Source: Skeletonema tropicum | Taxonomy: Eukaryota > Bacillariophyta > Thalassiosirophyceae > Thalassiosirales > Thalassiosiraceae | Assembly (NCBI GenBank): GCA_037178625.1 | Contig: CM074130.1 | Coordinates: 4,216,001 to 4,280,000 of the forward strand | Reading direction: 5' to 3' | Length of the DNA stretch: 64,000 bases | Notes under the pieces: generated by a model | Database searches by the model: none | The model's input: only the letters and a program-made list of their open reading frames with translations | What the model was told of the DNA's origin: nothing | Shown: positions 19,714 through 32,500 of the stretch, in pieces | How positions within the stretch are numbered: position 1 is the first letter of the stretch | How the letters are laid out: each line of letters starts with the position of its first letter | Program-made: the position numbers and the translations under genes

Positions 19714-22363
19714 TCAACATTGAACATTAGCAGCATAAGCACAAGTGTTGATATGAACATCGAACAAAGTTCCAGGAACACAAGGTAGTGATGCTCCAAG
19801 TATCTCTCCATCTAAGCATTGGAAGTATCTCGTACAATCAATAGAAGTCCAATAGCCGGTGTATCCATTTGGACAATCTTTCACAAGCTCTGCGGTGCTG
19901 CTGCTGCTGCTGCTGCTGCTGCTTCCGTTGTCAACAGTGTAGACTTGGTTTTGTGTCGACACACTACTATCACTTGTCGATAACGGTGCAGGTCTTGCCA
20001 ACTCTGTATCTTGAGCCCCATTGAAATCATTCGTAGACCCAGTGCTCTGTATACGGAAAGAGGCAGCATTTGACATGTCAACTTGGTCGGGCTCATCTGG
20101 AGCGTAAAAGTAAGTGGAAGAGCTCAGCGACCACATCGGATCACGAAGCTTGGAACAGTCCAAGTTAGGATCATTGATCTTATCGTTAGTTGCATCAATC
20201 AGGGGTGTTTCGCCGTTCTCAAGCATGTCGCCACTGAGCATCATACAAAAGATGATATAGAAGTGTGAGTTTGACAGATCATAACTCAAGAAAGATTACA
20301 AGATAACGCCGCTACTGATAAGTAACTCACCTAATCTCCCACACAAGAAACCCATTCATACCTCTTTCATTCGCGTAGTGCACCTTATCACAAATTGCTC
20401 GGGGGTCATCATAGCTCACGAGCCCGCCGCTGGGGCTATTGAACACGGCATATTGTGTTTGTGTCTTTTCATGTCTGTACGTAGTCATCCTCTTCAAGTT
20501 GTTCACAATGTTGAAGTATTGTGGAGAACCTTCGTCTAGATGAAAATTTATATCATCGGCGCCTTCGTGAAGTTGTTTCATTCCGGTGGCTCGGCGGAAG
20601 GAACGACCGTAGAATGGCAAGCCCAAGTTTATCTTGGACAAAGGCACGCCGTGTTCAACGTATGTATTGGTGCATCCATGAACTGACCATCTTTTTGTCA
20701 CATCTGTCCAGCCCTGATCCGTCATTGGAGCATTGATTCCGGTCAACATATCCCAAGCACCATGGAGGTCATACGTCATGAGATTCAACTCATCCAATAT
20801 ATCCTTGACCTGATCTATCTGTATGTTTTCAATCTTGTCGGGTCCACAAGGCAACGCAGCAGTCAGCTTGAAGTATTTGCCCTTAATTGAACCGAGTTGA
20901 TCCAGCTGCTTTCGAATCTCTGCAAGCAAGAGCGTATATGTAAACTTGTCTTGGTCTGTTCCCGAATGCGGCTTGTAGCCTGGATATTCCCAGTCTATAT
21001 CCAGACCATCAAAGCCTGAACAAAGAAGGAGTTCAAGATGGAATGTAGGTAAAGGTTAGGGCACAGAAATCTACGAGATATTTGAATGTGCAGACACTAC
21101 ATGCATGATATACTCACCATATTGTTCAATCAACTTGACACAGTTTCTGGCAAAATTCTTTCTTTTCCTGTCACTTGCAGCAACTGTAGGGAAGTTATCG
21201 CTAAGAGTCCAACCTCCAATAGAAGGCATCACTGTGGCACCAGCCCTGTGAGCCAATTCAAGAATACCCTTTGACGTATCGTGGTAGTTGCAGTTTCGCA
21301 GCGAAGGTCCATCCCAGCTGCAAAAGTAGTTGGCGCCGGGACCTGTCTTGATTTGCATCGCTGTGTCCCAGATGTAGGGACCCCACAGTAGTTGGGGATC
21401 GGCCCACTCATCGGTACCATATATCGCTCCCTCCTTGTCAATCTGAAAGAAGGCATAATTGATTCGATCGTACTTCCTCCAGTCAATGTTTGTTGGGTCA
21501 GCAAACTTGGTACGGTCATACCATTGCCAGCTAGCATAGTAACCGATGACTGTTTTGTCGCGACGGGGACCTCTGTATGGAGTGAAGGGAGCGTTAGTCC
21601 ACGGTGGCAGAGATGGTGAAGTGGTCGGTACAGAGGTAGAGGTAGTGTCGACCACGGTCGATTCCGTTGTGACAGTTGTTGATGGAGATGGTACAGACTG
21701 TGAGGTAGATGTTGTTGGAGATTGTTGAGAGAACGATGCAGTTGCCGCTGGGCTTGGCTGACTGACATAATTGTTGCTGCTGATGCATGATGTACTCATC
21801 CAACATGCTTCTGTAAATTCACTACACATTCTTTCAACGCATGGAACACATTTTGCTTCAGCATCAGACCTGGAGTCTCCACAGTAGCCAGGGTCGCTTC
21901 TGGAAAGGTCCATCGCGAGGCTCATCGACGCAGGAGAGCCAACCGGTGGTGGAGTTGGAGCAACTACGACGACATTATTAGTCGTCGGAGGTGACGGAGG
22001 TGGATTATTGTGGATCAACTGAGCCAAGGTGTTGGCTTCATTGGTGTCTACATTGATGGACGCTGCGACCGATGACGCAGCAGCAGCACTCCCGTCATCT
22101 GCACAAGTAACAGTACTAGGCCATCCGCAAACACCTCCCCCGCCGACACTGCCATCGTATATCGTCGAACCTGGACACAATGTCGTGCTGGTCACCCTTC
22201 CGGCAGAGCAATAGACATATGATCGACATTGCGTCCCAAGCTTTAGTGAGTAGCCGGTGTATCCTTCTCCGCAGTCTGCATCGAATGCAAGAGATGATGA
22301 TGAGAAGATGACCAGCAGAGAAGCTACCAAATTTACCGCTCGGTGATACGATGAACTTAGCAT
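19714..22363 (-). CDS. GH18 chitinase with chitin-binding ends
   Basis: Secreted endochitinase of 816 residues that hydrolyses beta-1,4-N-acetylglucosamine chains by substrate-assisted catalysis. Exons 21118-22363, 20331-21015 and 19714-20233, with GT-AG introns of 102 and 97 bases. Signal peptide at residues 1-26. An N-terminal peritrophin-like chitin-binding domain (CGEGYTGY...C, six Cys) is followed by a Thr/Ser/Pro linker. The GH18 barrel runs from VIGYYASWQWYDR and keeps the SIGGW strand and the catalytic DGLDIDWEYP (acid Glu present), then MTYDLHGAWD and GFLVWEISGD. After a serine run a second chitin-binding domain (CPNGYTGYW...CAYAANVQC) ends the protein. Both ends could anchor the enzyme to chitin fibres. 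The 3' end abuts the silaffin-like duplication. Confidence 0.93.
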
Positions 22364-22857
22364 GATGGTGCGTCCTTCTTTTTCAATGATCTACTTTGTC
22401 AGTCGTCCAATAGCAGAGCGTCGCACTAATCCAACTGTGCCATTGCTTGCTCTCTTGTTGGCTCTCCTCTTCCGCTGAGCTAGTACTTCTGGTGTATTCT
22501 GAGTGAAAATGATCGTTTGGTTGCAAAAAATTGCAACGATTGACCCCCCTCATTCTTTTAGTACAGCCCCCCATGGTGAATCAGCCCAGCCCCCACACTC
22601 AAAGTTCAAAGTTCCGTTACAACCTGCCACAGTGAGACATAGACCGGTATTAGATTCCTGGAAAAGGAATAAGACAGCAATCTCTTTGAAGAGACTCCTA
22701 TCTCCTATCTCATCCCCACTTTCGTCAAAGTCAAAAATCAAAACGGCAGTTATTTTTTTTTTGGCTCGCTTGCTGGCCAAGCGACGCCGATGATGATCAC
22801 TATTGTACCTACTTCATCCCTATCGACAACCGTAGTCAGCAGATCACTCAACTAAGC
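22364..22857. promoter_or_regulatory. Divergent promoter region, chitinase/NDC80
   Basis: About 490 bases between head-to-head genes, so it must hold both promoters. The only visible structure is a T8 run near 22750. No binding site can be assigned. Confidence 0.35.
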
Positions 22858-25206
22858 ATGCGGTCGGACAACCCCCGCCGTCAAACACTTTGCTCCGTCC
22901 AAGCCAAGCCACCGATGCCATCATCCACCAAATCAATTGGCGGAGGCAGCGTGAGCAGTGGCAATGCCCCGCCTCGTCGAAGAATTCCCAAATCTCGCAA
23001 GTCCATGATGCCCAACATTGGCTCATCATCATCATCCTCTAACAGCAGCAGCAGCAGCAATGTGAACCGTGAGAACAATGGACGCGTCAGTGGTATCGCC
23101 GCACCCTCTCCATCTCGTCGCACGAGTATTGCAGGACAGCGTCCCTCCTCCGCCAACAGTCGAAAAAGTCTCGGAGGTGCCATTCTTCAAAGTGGCCATC
23201 ATGGTGCTACGCCTGCCAAGAATCGACGAGTTTCCATGGCACCCAGCGGCGGTATTAGCAGCAGCAACAACAGCAGTAGTAACGGCAATTCACAAAATCA
23301 TCATCATTCAAGCATCGACCCACGTGACGTCAAGGATAAATCCTATCTACTCGGTGCCATTAAAAAAATGGTCTCCTTTCTCAAATCACGTGGATATGAT
23401 GCCACATCACTCAACATTAAGCAATTGGTCAATGGTCCCTCTGGACGGGACTTTAACCACATCATGACATTCCTCTTTCGACGTATTGATCCGACATTCA
23501 ATACGCCCATCCCACCAGGTCAAAAGAATAATGGAGATGTCATTATTAAATTTGAAGATGAAGTGTCCATGTCATTCAAGTGTTTGGGATATCCCTTCCC
23601 CATTTCCAAAACTGGATTGGTTGCGGTGGGGAGTCCACACACCTGGCCTGCACTTATCGCGGCGATTGATTGGCTTGTGGATGTGCTAGTTATGGCGGAG
23701 GGAGAGGCCTCGTTGGATTGGGAAATGGAGGAGAATCCGCAAGAGGAGGAATTGTTGTTGCAGACGTTTCAGGGGATTAGTCAACGGTCGGAGAGGCAGT
23801 GGCATCAATTCCTACGGAAGAGTATGGTGTCGTTTTTGAATAATGATCAGGAGGAGGGTGATGAGTTGGAGGGTGATTTGTTGGAGGCGTTTCATAGGGA
23901 TAATGAGAAGGTGGAGGCTTATTTGAATCGGATGATTGAGGAGAATGAGGGGACAAAGTTGGAGATTGAGAGGTTGAATGCTGAAGTGAACAAGTATGTA
24001 GTTTCTTCTTTTGTTTGACATTGTTCATAATGTTTCATGCAATGCAATCTAACACGAGTATCGCTCCTCCTCGCCAACTTCAAACACAGCGTCAATAATG
24101 CTCATGAGAAACAGGAGGAATACGCCACAGACATTGAAAAGTTTCTCAATCTCATCCAAACACTAGAGGATCACAAGGCAGAACTGACCCACAAAGTTGA
24201 AACCCTCACCATGGAAAAGTCGACCATGGAAGCTGAGATGGGAGATTGTGCCAAGACTATTCAGAGACTCAAGGATACTATCGGTAGTCAAGAATTAAGC
24301 CAGGAAGATGTCCGTCGAATGAATCGTGAGAAGGATCGTCTAGATGTGCAAATTCAGAAGCAGAATGATATCCTTAATGGACACTTGAATATGTTGAAGG
24401 AGGTGGAAGAGAAATGGTCGGCCTGTTTTCAATTGCTGAAACAGACAGTTCAAGAGTATAATTCCAAGGGGACAGATTTGGAATTGATTCCCGAGACTGC
24501 GAAACATGCCAAGGGTAAGAAGCTGGAGGTGATTCTGGATCAGGGCAGTGCCGCAGAAGGAACAGTTCAGTTGGCAGGTGGAGTCGATGTGGCTGGTGCT
24601 GCCAAGTCTCATGTGGAGAAATTTGTGAAGACGTATGATAGAGAGATCTCGACTGAGAAGGGGCGAATGCTGGAGCTCAAAGAAAATGTCGAAGCTGTGG
24701 AAAGTTCAAGTGCCGACTTGGCTGAAAATATTGAGGTAAGTCCTACCTCTATTCTTTGCCCGATTGTCACTCAACTTTGATGTTGCTCATCCTTTCCTCT
24801 TCACTCACATCCACATCCATCAATTATTTTTCAGTCCGTCAAAGAGAGGATCGTTTGTAGCCAGGAGGAATGCAATGCAGAACGAGAGAGACTCGAGAAT
24901 GAAGTCAAAGCAAAGAAGAAAGAATTTGAACGACTCAACTCTAAAATCTCCTCTCTCAACGATCCACAGGGAATTGAATCGGCAATTGAAAAGTACAATG
25001 CACAGTACCGACAGTTGCAGACGCAGCAAAAGAAAGAAGAGAAGGACCACGCAGCAAGATTGAAGGCAGTGTCCGAAGAAATACGAAGTGCGGTAGAGCT
25101 GGCAGAGGAGTGGCAGCAGCACCAGAAGAAGATGTTGAATAAGCACAATGCCCAGCTTGAAGCTGCAGTTGAATTCGCTTCACAGCTCAAATTGTTGGAT
25201 TCATAG
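22858..25206 (+). CDS. NDC80: Kinetochore protein NDC80
   Basis: Outer-kinetochore subunit that binds microtubules as part of the NDC80 complex. 717 residues in three exons: 22858-23993, 24090-24735, 24835-25206 (GT-AG, 96- and 99-base introns). The N-terminal 150 residues are basic and Ser/Arg-rich, like the Aurora-B-regulated tail. The calponin-homology domain occupies about residues 155-290 (DKSYLLGAIKKMVSFLKSRG, FNHIMTFLFRRIDP, LGYPFPISKTGLVAVGSPHTWP). The rest is a long coiled coil with an NDC80-type break region before VKTYDREIS. Single-copy essential gene expected; nothing broken. Confidence 0.93.
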
Positions 25207-25445
25207 AAGATAGACAGTATATTGTCAGTGTTTTTAATGCATTTATTTTATTTGTCTCTTGTTGAACTTTTCCATGAGTGGTATGGCATGGTATGGTACT
25301 TATCTGGTAGCAGCGGTCAAGAACGCTCTCGAAATTTTAAATCATCGTCCTCGTTTATAATCTCACTATTTCTATTGCAGCATACGACGATCAAATAAAA
25401 TGAAAATGGGAAGAAGTTCAGTCATGCCATCTTCGTACATTTTGG

Positions 25446-27316
25446 ATGATGAATGAGGCAAGATCAACCATGGACGACTCAATTGAGCTGCTGTTTCAGG
25501 ATCTGTATGGAACCCCTTCAGAAAAAGTGGCAGCAGTCACCCAAGTGGCTTCTCTCTGCAAGGATCACCGAGTGCTGGAGCATGTTGTGCATCACAACCA
25601 ACTCATGTCGGCATTCGCTCGGCTCCTCGAAGAAGACTCGAATGCGGAAATGAGTTTCATCATAGGCAAAGTGTTGCTAGCAATTTCAAAGTTTGAAGAC
25701 TTTCACGAAATGCTGGCGAAGCATCGTATTGGGGTGATAATATTGAGAGCCATTGAATTGGAGCTGAAGCGTGCTGAATATCGACTGGAAACAAAATCGA
25801 GCGGTCATCGTGCGTTAACCAACCGACAAGAGCATTTCTTATTCGTTTGTCTCAGTATCCTTGTCAATCTTGCAGGAAATGTTGCTACGCTTAGAAAGAT
25901 GGTGAAGAAAGGGCTGGTGCCGATCGTGGTAGGCTGTTTGGAAAAGAAATCAGCGAAGTCGCTAATGATTTCTCTTCGGCTCTTGAAGCTGTCCAGTATT
26001 TTTGAAGAGACAGCTGTTGAGATTGCTAACCAAGGACACAGCGTGATTCCACAGCTTGCACGCATGCTAAATGCACAGCGTGTGAATATCCAGTCAGATG
26101 TTATCTCAATTCTATTCAACCTGAGCTTCCTTGACCAGTGTCTTGATCTTATCTCCCACCAAGAAGTTCACAACTTTCTTGTGGATAATCTTCACGAAGA
26201 AGAATTGTATCCACATGCAGTCTGTCTCGTGTATCATCTGAGTTCAAAGCAGGAAAATAGACAACAATTCTTTGCTGCTGGCATTTCAGAGTACTTGATT
26301 AAGGCGATGAAGACTGCCAAGAAGCAAAAAATGACCAAAGCTTTGGCCGGTCTGCTCGTCAATGTAAGTTGTTTTGTCAAATGAATTCCGCTCTATCAGC
26401 TAAGTCTCCTCTCAATTATCTTTTGCCTCCGTAGATGACACTGCATCCACTCTGTGCTGAATATTTCTTCAGGAACTGTGCTGCAGACTTTGTAATGTAC
26501 ACTCTCCATGATGAACCACATTTTGACTTCGCTAAGCAAGTTCTATTAAAGGTAGCACGCAATATGAGCGCGTGGTCTCAAAGCCTTCAATACAAAATTG
26601 CCAACGCATTGGAGGTTCAGGAATTGACATGCCTAGTTGGGCATGTCAAAGATCCAGCAAGTTACATCGACATGGCTCAACATAGATCGCTATACTGGGA
26701 ACAGAACTTTTGGAGTGCTCATGTTTCCTTCCTGTGGAACTGTACCTTTCAATGCAAGAATGAAGATATTGTCGTGGAGCTAGTTGGAATACTGAACAAC
26801 ATGACCATTGACGATCTACCGGCAGGAAATCACTGGCACAATCTGATGGAAGAGTACAACTCAAATATGATGCAATTCCTCAAGCGCATTCTAGATCCGA
26901 ATGATGGCAGTGAATCGTCTTGTTGTGATGATTTGAAGCTAGAGGTGATTGTCTGGCTCAGCGAACTGTCTGCCGATAAGGAGTGCAGCTGTTGGCTTGT
27001 GAACATTTTGGACTATGTTAATCGAATCTTCACTCAGAGTTTCAAAGATTATGAGATGAGCATTGAAATATTGTACTTTTATGAGCAGCTTCTTCTTCAT
27101 GAGGAAACACGGTTCCAAGTAATTGGCGGAGATGGCGTCATTGATGCAATTCTGCGTTGTCTCGAAGAAGGATATTCCCTTGGAATTGCAGCTGCAAAGT
27201 GCCTGATCCTCATAGAGGATTTAGACCGTAATCATGATGGGAGTATGGGAGAAGTTGGATGTTACCTCCGAGAGAAGCGATTTCTCTTGGAAACAACAGA
27301 TGAAGTTGACAGCTAA
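25446..27316 (+). CDS. KIFAP3: Kinesin-2 accessory subunit KAP3
   Basis: Non-motor armadillo subunit of heterotrimeric kinesin-2, the anterograde motor of intraflagellar transport. 599 residues, exons 25446-26363 and 26435-27316 (71-base GT-AG intron). Armadillo helices run throughout. KAP-type blocks are NQLMSAFARLLEEDSNAEM, IGVIILRAIELELKRAEYRLE, then RQEHFLFVCLSILVNLAGN, LLKLSSIFEET and VELVGILNNMTIDDLP. The long N-terminal regulatory region of animal KAP3 is short here. The presence of KAP3 implies flagella at some stage, as in centric diatom sperm. An alternative start is the ATG at 25470. Confidence 0.85.
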
Positions 27317-27338
27317 TTTATATGCTATCATTTGCCTT

Positions 27339-28832
27339 CTAGATTCTCAATTCCTCTTCCTCTTTCTGCTGCTTCTGAGACGCCAGTTGCTTATTGGCAT
27401 ACTGCACAAGCTGTGACGTAACTCCTTCACTCCAAAAGTCCACGTACACAAAGTTTGGTCTTTTGCCATTAAAATTGGCACACTTAGTCAGGCGCTCACT
27501 CAAGAACTTCTGCGTGTTAGCAATCGCAGATGCTTCTGGATCAGGCGGTGTAATAAAGTTATTAACAGCGAAGAAGTCACCCTTGAACCCGCCCTTTATT
27601 TGTGAATGAAAATCATTGAAAACACAAGCATGGTTAGTTGCAAGTAATATTGAACAACGCTTATAGCATTTGAGAACACTTACCGGACCGCGAGTAAGTT
27701 GACATGAATATTGAGTGTTCCTAAGATCATCCAAATTGGCACTCTGAAACTCAGTCTCAGCAGTATACTTGAAAAATGGGAGGAATGGTTCAGGACAAAC
27801 ATCATCGGTGCATGTTCCACCATTGAAATAAAACGTAACGATGCGCTTATTACTCTTGACCAGGTCACCCAACAATGGCCATGCCTCCCCCTCTCCAGAA
27901 TGCACGTACATCATGTCTTCAAAATCTTGCACCAGCTTCATTTCATCGTACAAATCATTCCATACAATTGGACCTTTTTCAGTCGTCGCCTGAAAAATGA
28001 GAATAATCACTTCCGAGGGATACTCCTTGAGAAAATTCACCACATTGGTAAATACCTCTTGTGGAATCCTCTCTCCATAATCACAAACGTTGTGGCAGAA
28101 TTGCAACTTGTCATTACAATTGCATAAGTCAAGATTAATCCCTCGGTATCCTGCCACCATGGCCTTTTCCAGTGTTTTGTAATGATTGAAACCAAAGGTG
28201 AAATCTCCTTCTTCGGTGGACATGGCATTGTGTAATGTCGCAAACATGGTTTCATCAACTTTGAGTTGACAATTTTGCGGTGAGCCATTGCAGCATAATT
28301 CATCACTATCGGTAGGACATTTCATAAAGGAGGGGACAGTTGTTGCATCACTGATGGGCACTTCATTTTCCAGCGGGATGTCAATCTCAATGCCTCCTTG
28401 GCCGTTATTTTTGTCACTGTCAGATGTAGCTGTGCCTGGAGCCTCTTCGCCCGTGTAGGGAGTTGCTGGTGCTTCGAATTTTGGTAGATATTTGACCACA
28501 ATTTCCTCAGTTGGAAATACCTGCCACGTTACTATCAATGACACCGCGACAAGAACGAGAGAGAAGGATGCCACGGGAAGTGTGCATCGATTCTTCTTTG
28601 GCGGTGAGACGAGCCGACCAAATTCGTCCTCTCCCATGCCCGCGCGGTTGGAATACGTGCTTCTCTGAGAAGCGTTTTGGATCGACACATTGTCCTGTTC
28701 ATGCTGCTGTTGTCTAGTATTGCCCGGTGTCTGCTTGAAGTGGCTCCTGGGTTGTTGGAGTGAAGAGGCGGCAGCTCGTGCCGATATTGGCGTGCGCTCT
28801 TGCAGACTGCCTATACTGCTCATGTCATACAT
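27339..28832 (-). CDS. Membrane-anchored PLC-like phosphodiesterase
   Basis: About 497 codons if read through, 467 residues if the in-frame intron at 27594-27683 (GTAAGT donor, 90 bases, no stop inside) is removed. The residues it encodes look unlike the family, so splicing is likely. A Ser/Gln-rich cytoplasmic N-terminus of about 85 residues precedes one membrane span (LPVASFSLVLVAVSLIVTW), making it a type II protein. The lumenal part is a PI-PLC X-type TIM barrel with LHNAMS and FCHNVC (the two family His) plus YPSEVIILIFQ. Ca2+ ligands cannot be judged. Substrate unknown. Its 3' end lies 22 bases from that of KAP3. Confidence 0.75.
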   Translation of the reverse strand: MYDMSSIGSLQERTPISARAAASSLQQPRSHFKQTPGNTRQQQHEQDNVSIQNASQRSTYSNRAGMGEDEFGRLVSPPKKNRCTLPVASFSLVLVAVSLIVTWQVFPTEEIVVKYLPKFEAPATPYTGEEAPGTATSDSDKNNGQGGIEIDIPLENEVPISDATTVPSFMKCPTDSDELCCNGSPQNCQLKVDETMFATLHNAMSTEEGDFTFGFNHYKTLEKAMVAGYRGINLDLCNCNDKLQFCHNVCDYGERIPQEVFTNVVNFLKEYPSEVIILIFQATTEKGPIVWNDLYDEMKLVQDFEDMMYVHSGEGEAWPLLGDLVKSNKRIVTFYFNGGTCTDDVCPEPFLPFFKYTAETEFQSANLDDLRNTQYSCQLTRGPVSVLKCYKRCSILLATNHACVFNDFHSQIKGGFKGDFFAVNNFITPPDPEASAIANTQKFLSERLTKCANFNGKRPNFVYVDFWSEGVTSQLVQYANKQLASQKQQKEEEELRI

Positions 28833-29550
28833 CGTTGTTGCTTCTTCTTTGACTTACGGCGAAACAAAATATGCACACTGAATAACAGGAAGAAGTTTCA
28901 TTCAGTCGTTACCATGGATGGTATCATTAGCTCCTACTGGAATAAACTACCAGAAGTATATGTGAGTTGCTAGTGGTCGTGCAAGGCAGGAGCAAGTATA
29001 TAGCAAGGCAAGAGCAAAAAGCAACGATGTTGAATTGTGCTTTCTGCAACAAAAGAAACATATTGATCAAATAGATAACAACACAGGTATCCGCAAAAAT
29101 CTAAGTATGAGCGAGAGGAAGTCGAACATGAAGGCTCTCTACCAAAGAGAGGCATATTTACCTTGATGCAATGTACAGTCTACCAAATCACAGGTTTCAA
29201 TTGTACGCAGCAGCTCAAGCTTCGTGAATAACTTTATATCTTCTTCTCGGTTCTCGGCATCTCAGTCTCATTAGACAACATATATTATTTGTCTCTCCAA
29301 TCCAATCTCTCTGTTCCACTTGTACTGCATCTACCTACATTATTTCTCCTCCACTGTAACCCATCGAATGCATACACACTAGATCCTATGCGATCGTTCT
29401 CTTTCTGTGTATCACTGCTTACTTTTTTCTTCACTTCTATATCTAAAAGTGCATAATTTGTGACAGTTCATTCCATAGCTTGGACAAATCGTGAAGACTC
29501 TTCGAATGAAAGTAAAATTGACAAGATACATAAATATTCCATTTCAATAC
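28833..29550. other. Intergenic before satellite array
   Basis: About 720 bases without a supported gene. Promoter of the PLC-like gene at its left end; the remainder is AT-rich with CT-rich stretches. No clear boundary repeat before the first monomer. Confidence 0.45.
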
Positions 29551-32500
29551 CCACACTGGACCTCTCAGATCAGCTACGACACTGTAGCATCGCTACTATT
29601 AATGCCAGCGGACTAAGCAATGCTGATGTGCTTGTTTGGTATCACCGCGATTGACGACGATAGATACGATTTGGTAGAATGAAGCACTGCCGGCCAGCCC
29701 ACACTCGACCTCTCAGATCAGCTACGACACTGTAGCATCGCTTATATGAATACTAGCCGTCTAAGCAATGCTGATGTGCTTGTTTGGTATCACCGCCGAC
29801 TATAATGGGCCACTAGAAGCGGCTCATGCGCGTATTGACGACGATAGATACGATTTGGTAGAATGAAGCACTGCCGGCCAGCCCACACTGGACCTCTCAG
29901 ATCAGCTACGACACTGTAGCAACGCTTAAGTGAATACAAGCCGTCTAAGCAATGCTGATGTGCTTGTTTGGTATCACCGCCGACTATAATGGGCCACTAG
30001 AAGCGGCTCATGCGCGTATTGACGACGATAGATACGATTTGGTAGAATGAAGCACTGCCGGCCAGCCCACACTCGACCTCTAAGATCAGCTACGACACTG
30101 TAGCATCGCTTATGTGAATGAGAACAATCTGAGCAGTGCCAATGTGCTTGTTTGAAATCACCGCCGACTATAATGGGCCACTAGAAGCGGCTCATGCGCG
30201 TATTGACGACGATAGATACGATTTGGTAGAATGAAGCACTGCCGGCCAGCCCACACTCGACCTCTCAGATCAGCTACGACACTGTAGCAACGCTTCTACG
30301 AATGCCAGCCGTCTGAGTTGTGCCAATATGCTGGTTTGGTATCATCGCCGACTATAATGGGCCACTAGATGCTGCTCATGCGCGTATTGACGACGATAGA
30401 TACGATTTGGTAGAATGAAGCACTGCCGGCCAGCCCACACTCGACCTCTCAGATCAGATACGACACTGCAGCATCGCTTCTACGATCGCCAGCCGTCTTA
30501 GCAGTGCCAATATGCTGGTTTGGTATCACCGCCGACTATAATGGGCCACTAGAAGCGGCTCATGCGCGTATTGACGACGATAGATACGTTTTGGTAGAAT
30601 GAACTGCCGGCCAGCCCACACTCGACCTCTCAGATCAGCTACGACACTGTAGCATCGTTTATGTGAATACTAGCCGTCTGAGTTGTGCCAATATGCTGGT
30701 TTGGTATCACCACCGACTATAATGGGCCACTAGAAGCGGCTCATGCGCGTATTGACGACGATAGATACGATTTGGTAGAATAAAGCACTGCCGGCCAGCC
30801 CACACTGGACCTCTCAGATCAGCTACGACACTGTAGCATCGCTTATGTGAATACTAGCCGTCTAAGGAATGCTGATGTGCTTGTTTGGTATCACCGCCGA
30901 CTATAATGGGCCACTAGAAGCGGCTCATGCGCGTATTGACGACGATAGATACGATTTGGTAGAATGAAGCACTGCCGGCCAGCCCACACTCGACCTCTCA
31001 GATCAGCTACGACACTGTAGCAACGCTTCTACGAATGCCAGCCGTCTGAGTTGTGCCAATATGCTTGTTTGGTATCATCGCCGACTATAATGGGCCACTA
31101 GATGCTGCTCATGCGCGTATTGACGACGATAGATACGATTTGGTAGAATGAAGCACTGCCGGCCAGCCCACACTCGACCTCTCAGATCAGATACGACACT
31201 GCAGCATCGCTTCTACGATCGCCAGCCGTCTTAGCAGTGCCAATATGCTGGTTTGGTATCACCGCCGACTATAATGGGCCACTAGAAGCGGCTCATGCGC
31301 GTATTGACGACGATAGATACGTTTTGGTAGAATGAACTGCCGGCCAGCCCACACTCGACCTCTCAGATCAGCTACGACACTGTAGCATCGTTTATGTGAA
31401 TACTAGCCGTCTGAGTTGTGCCAATATGCTGGTTTGGTATCACCACCGACTATAATGGGCCACTAGAAGCGGCTCATGCGCGTATTGACGACGATAGATA
31501 CGATTTGGTAGAATAAAGCACTGCCGGCCAGCCCACACTGGACCTCTCAGATCAGCTACGACACTGTAGCATCGCTTATGTGAATACTAGCCGTCTAAGG
31601 AATGCTGTTGTGCTTGTTTGGTATCACCGCCGACTATAATGGGCCACTAGAAGCGGCTCATGCGCGTATTGACGACGATAGATACGATTTGGTAGAATGA
31701 AGCACTGCCGGCCAGCCCACACTCGACCTCTCAGATCAGCTACGACACTGTAGCATCGCTTATGTGAATACTAGCCGTCTGAGCAATGCTGATGTGCTTG
31801 TTTGGTATCACCGCCGACTAGAATGGGCCACTAGAAGCGGCTCATGCGCGTATTGACGACGATAGATACGATTTGGTAGAATGAAGCACTGCCGGCCAGC
31901 CCACACTCGACCTCTCAGATCAGATACGACACTGCAGCATCGCTTCTACGATCGCCAGCCGTCTTAGCAGTGCCAATATGCTGGTTTGGTATCACCGCCG
32001 ACTATAATGGGCCACTAAAAGCGGCTCATGCGCGTATTGACGACGATAGATACGATTTGGTAGAATGAACTGCCGGCCAGCCCACACTCGACCTCTCAGA
32101 TCAGCTACGACACTGTAGCATCGTTTATGTGAATACTAGCCGTCTGAGCAGTGCCAATATGCTTGTTTGGTATCACCGCCGACTATAATGGGCCACTAGA
32201 AGCGGCTCATGCGCGTATTGACGACGATAGATACGATTTGGTAGAATGAAGCACTGCCGGCCAGCCCACACTCGACCTCTCAGATCAGATACGACACTGC
32301 AGCATCGCTTCTACGATCGCCAGCCGTCTGAGCAGTGCCAATATGCTGGTTTGGTATCACCGCCGACTATAATGGGCCACTAAAAGCGGCTCATGCGCGT
32401 ATTGACGACGATAGATACGATTTGGTAGAATGAACTGCAGGCCAGCCCACACTCGACCTCTCAGATCAGCTACGACACTGTAGCATCGTTTATGTGAATA

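Larger units (their letters stand above)
17312..19800. repeat. Tandem duplication, right copy
   Basis: Right copy of the 15582-17240 unit: the same promoter block, the three-module silaffin-like gene, the same 3' flank at about 19550-19600, and then the true 3' end of the chitinase gene. The size difference comes mainly from the two extra internal modules of the gene. Confidence 0.85.

Noticed and set aside
21229..21768. Minus-strand ORF of 179 codons in the chitinase region
   Set aside because: Alternative frame of the chitinase linker and barrel; Leu/His-rich composition is a frame artefact.
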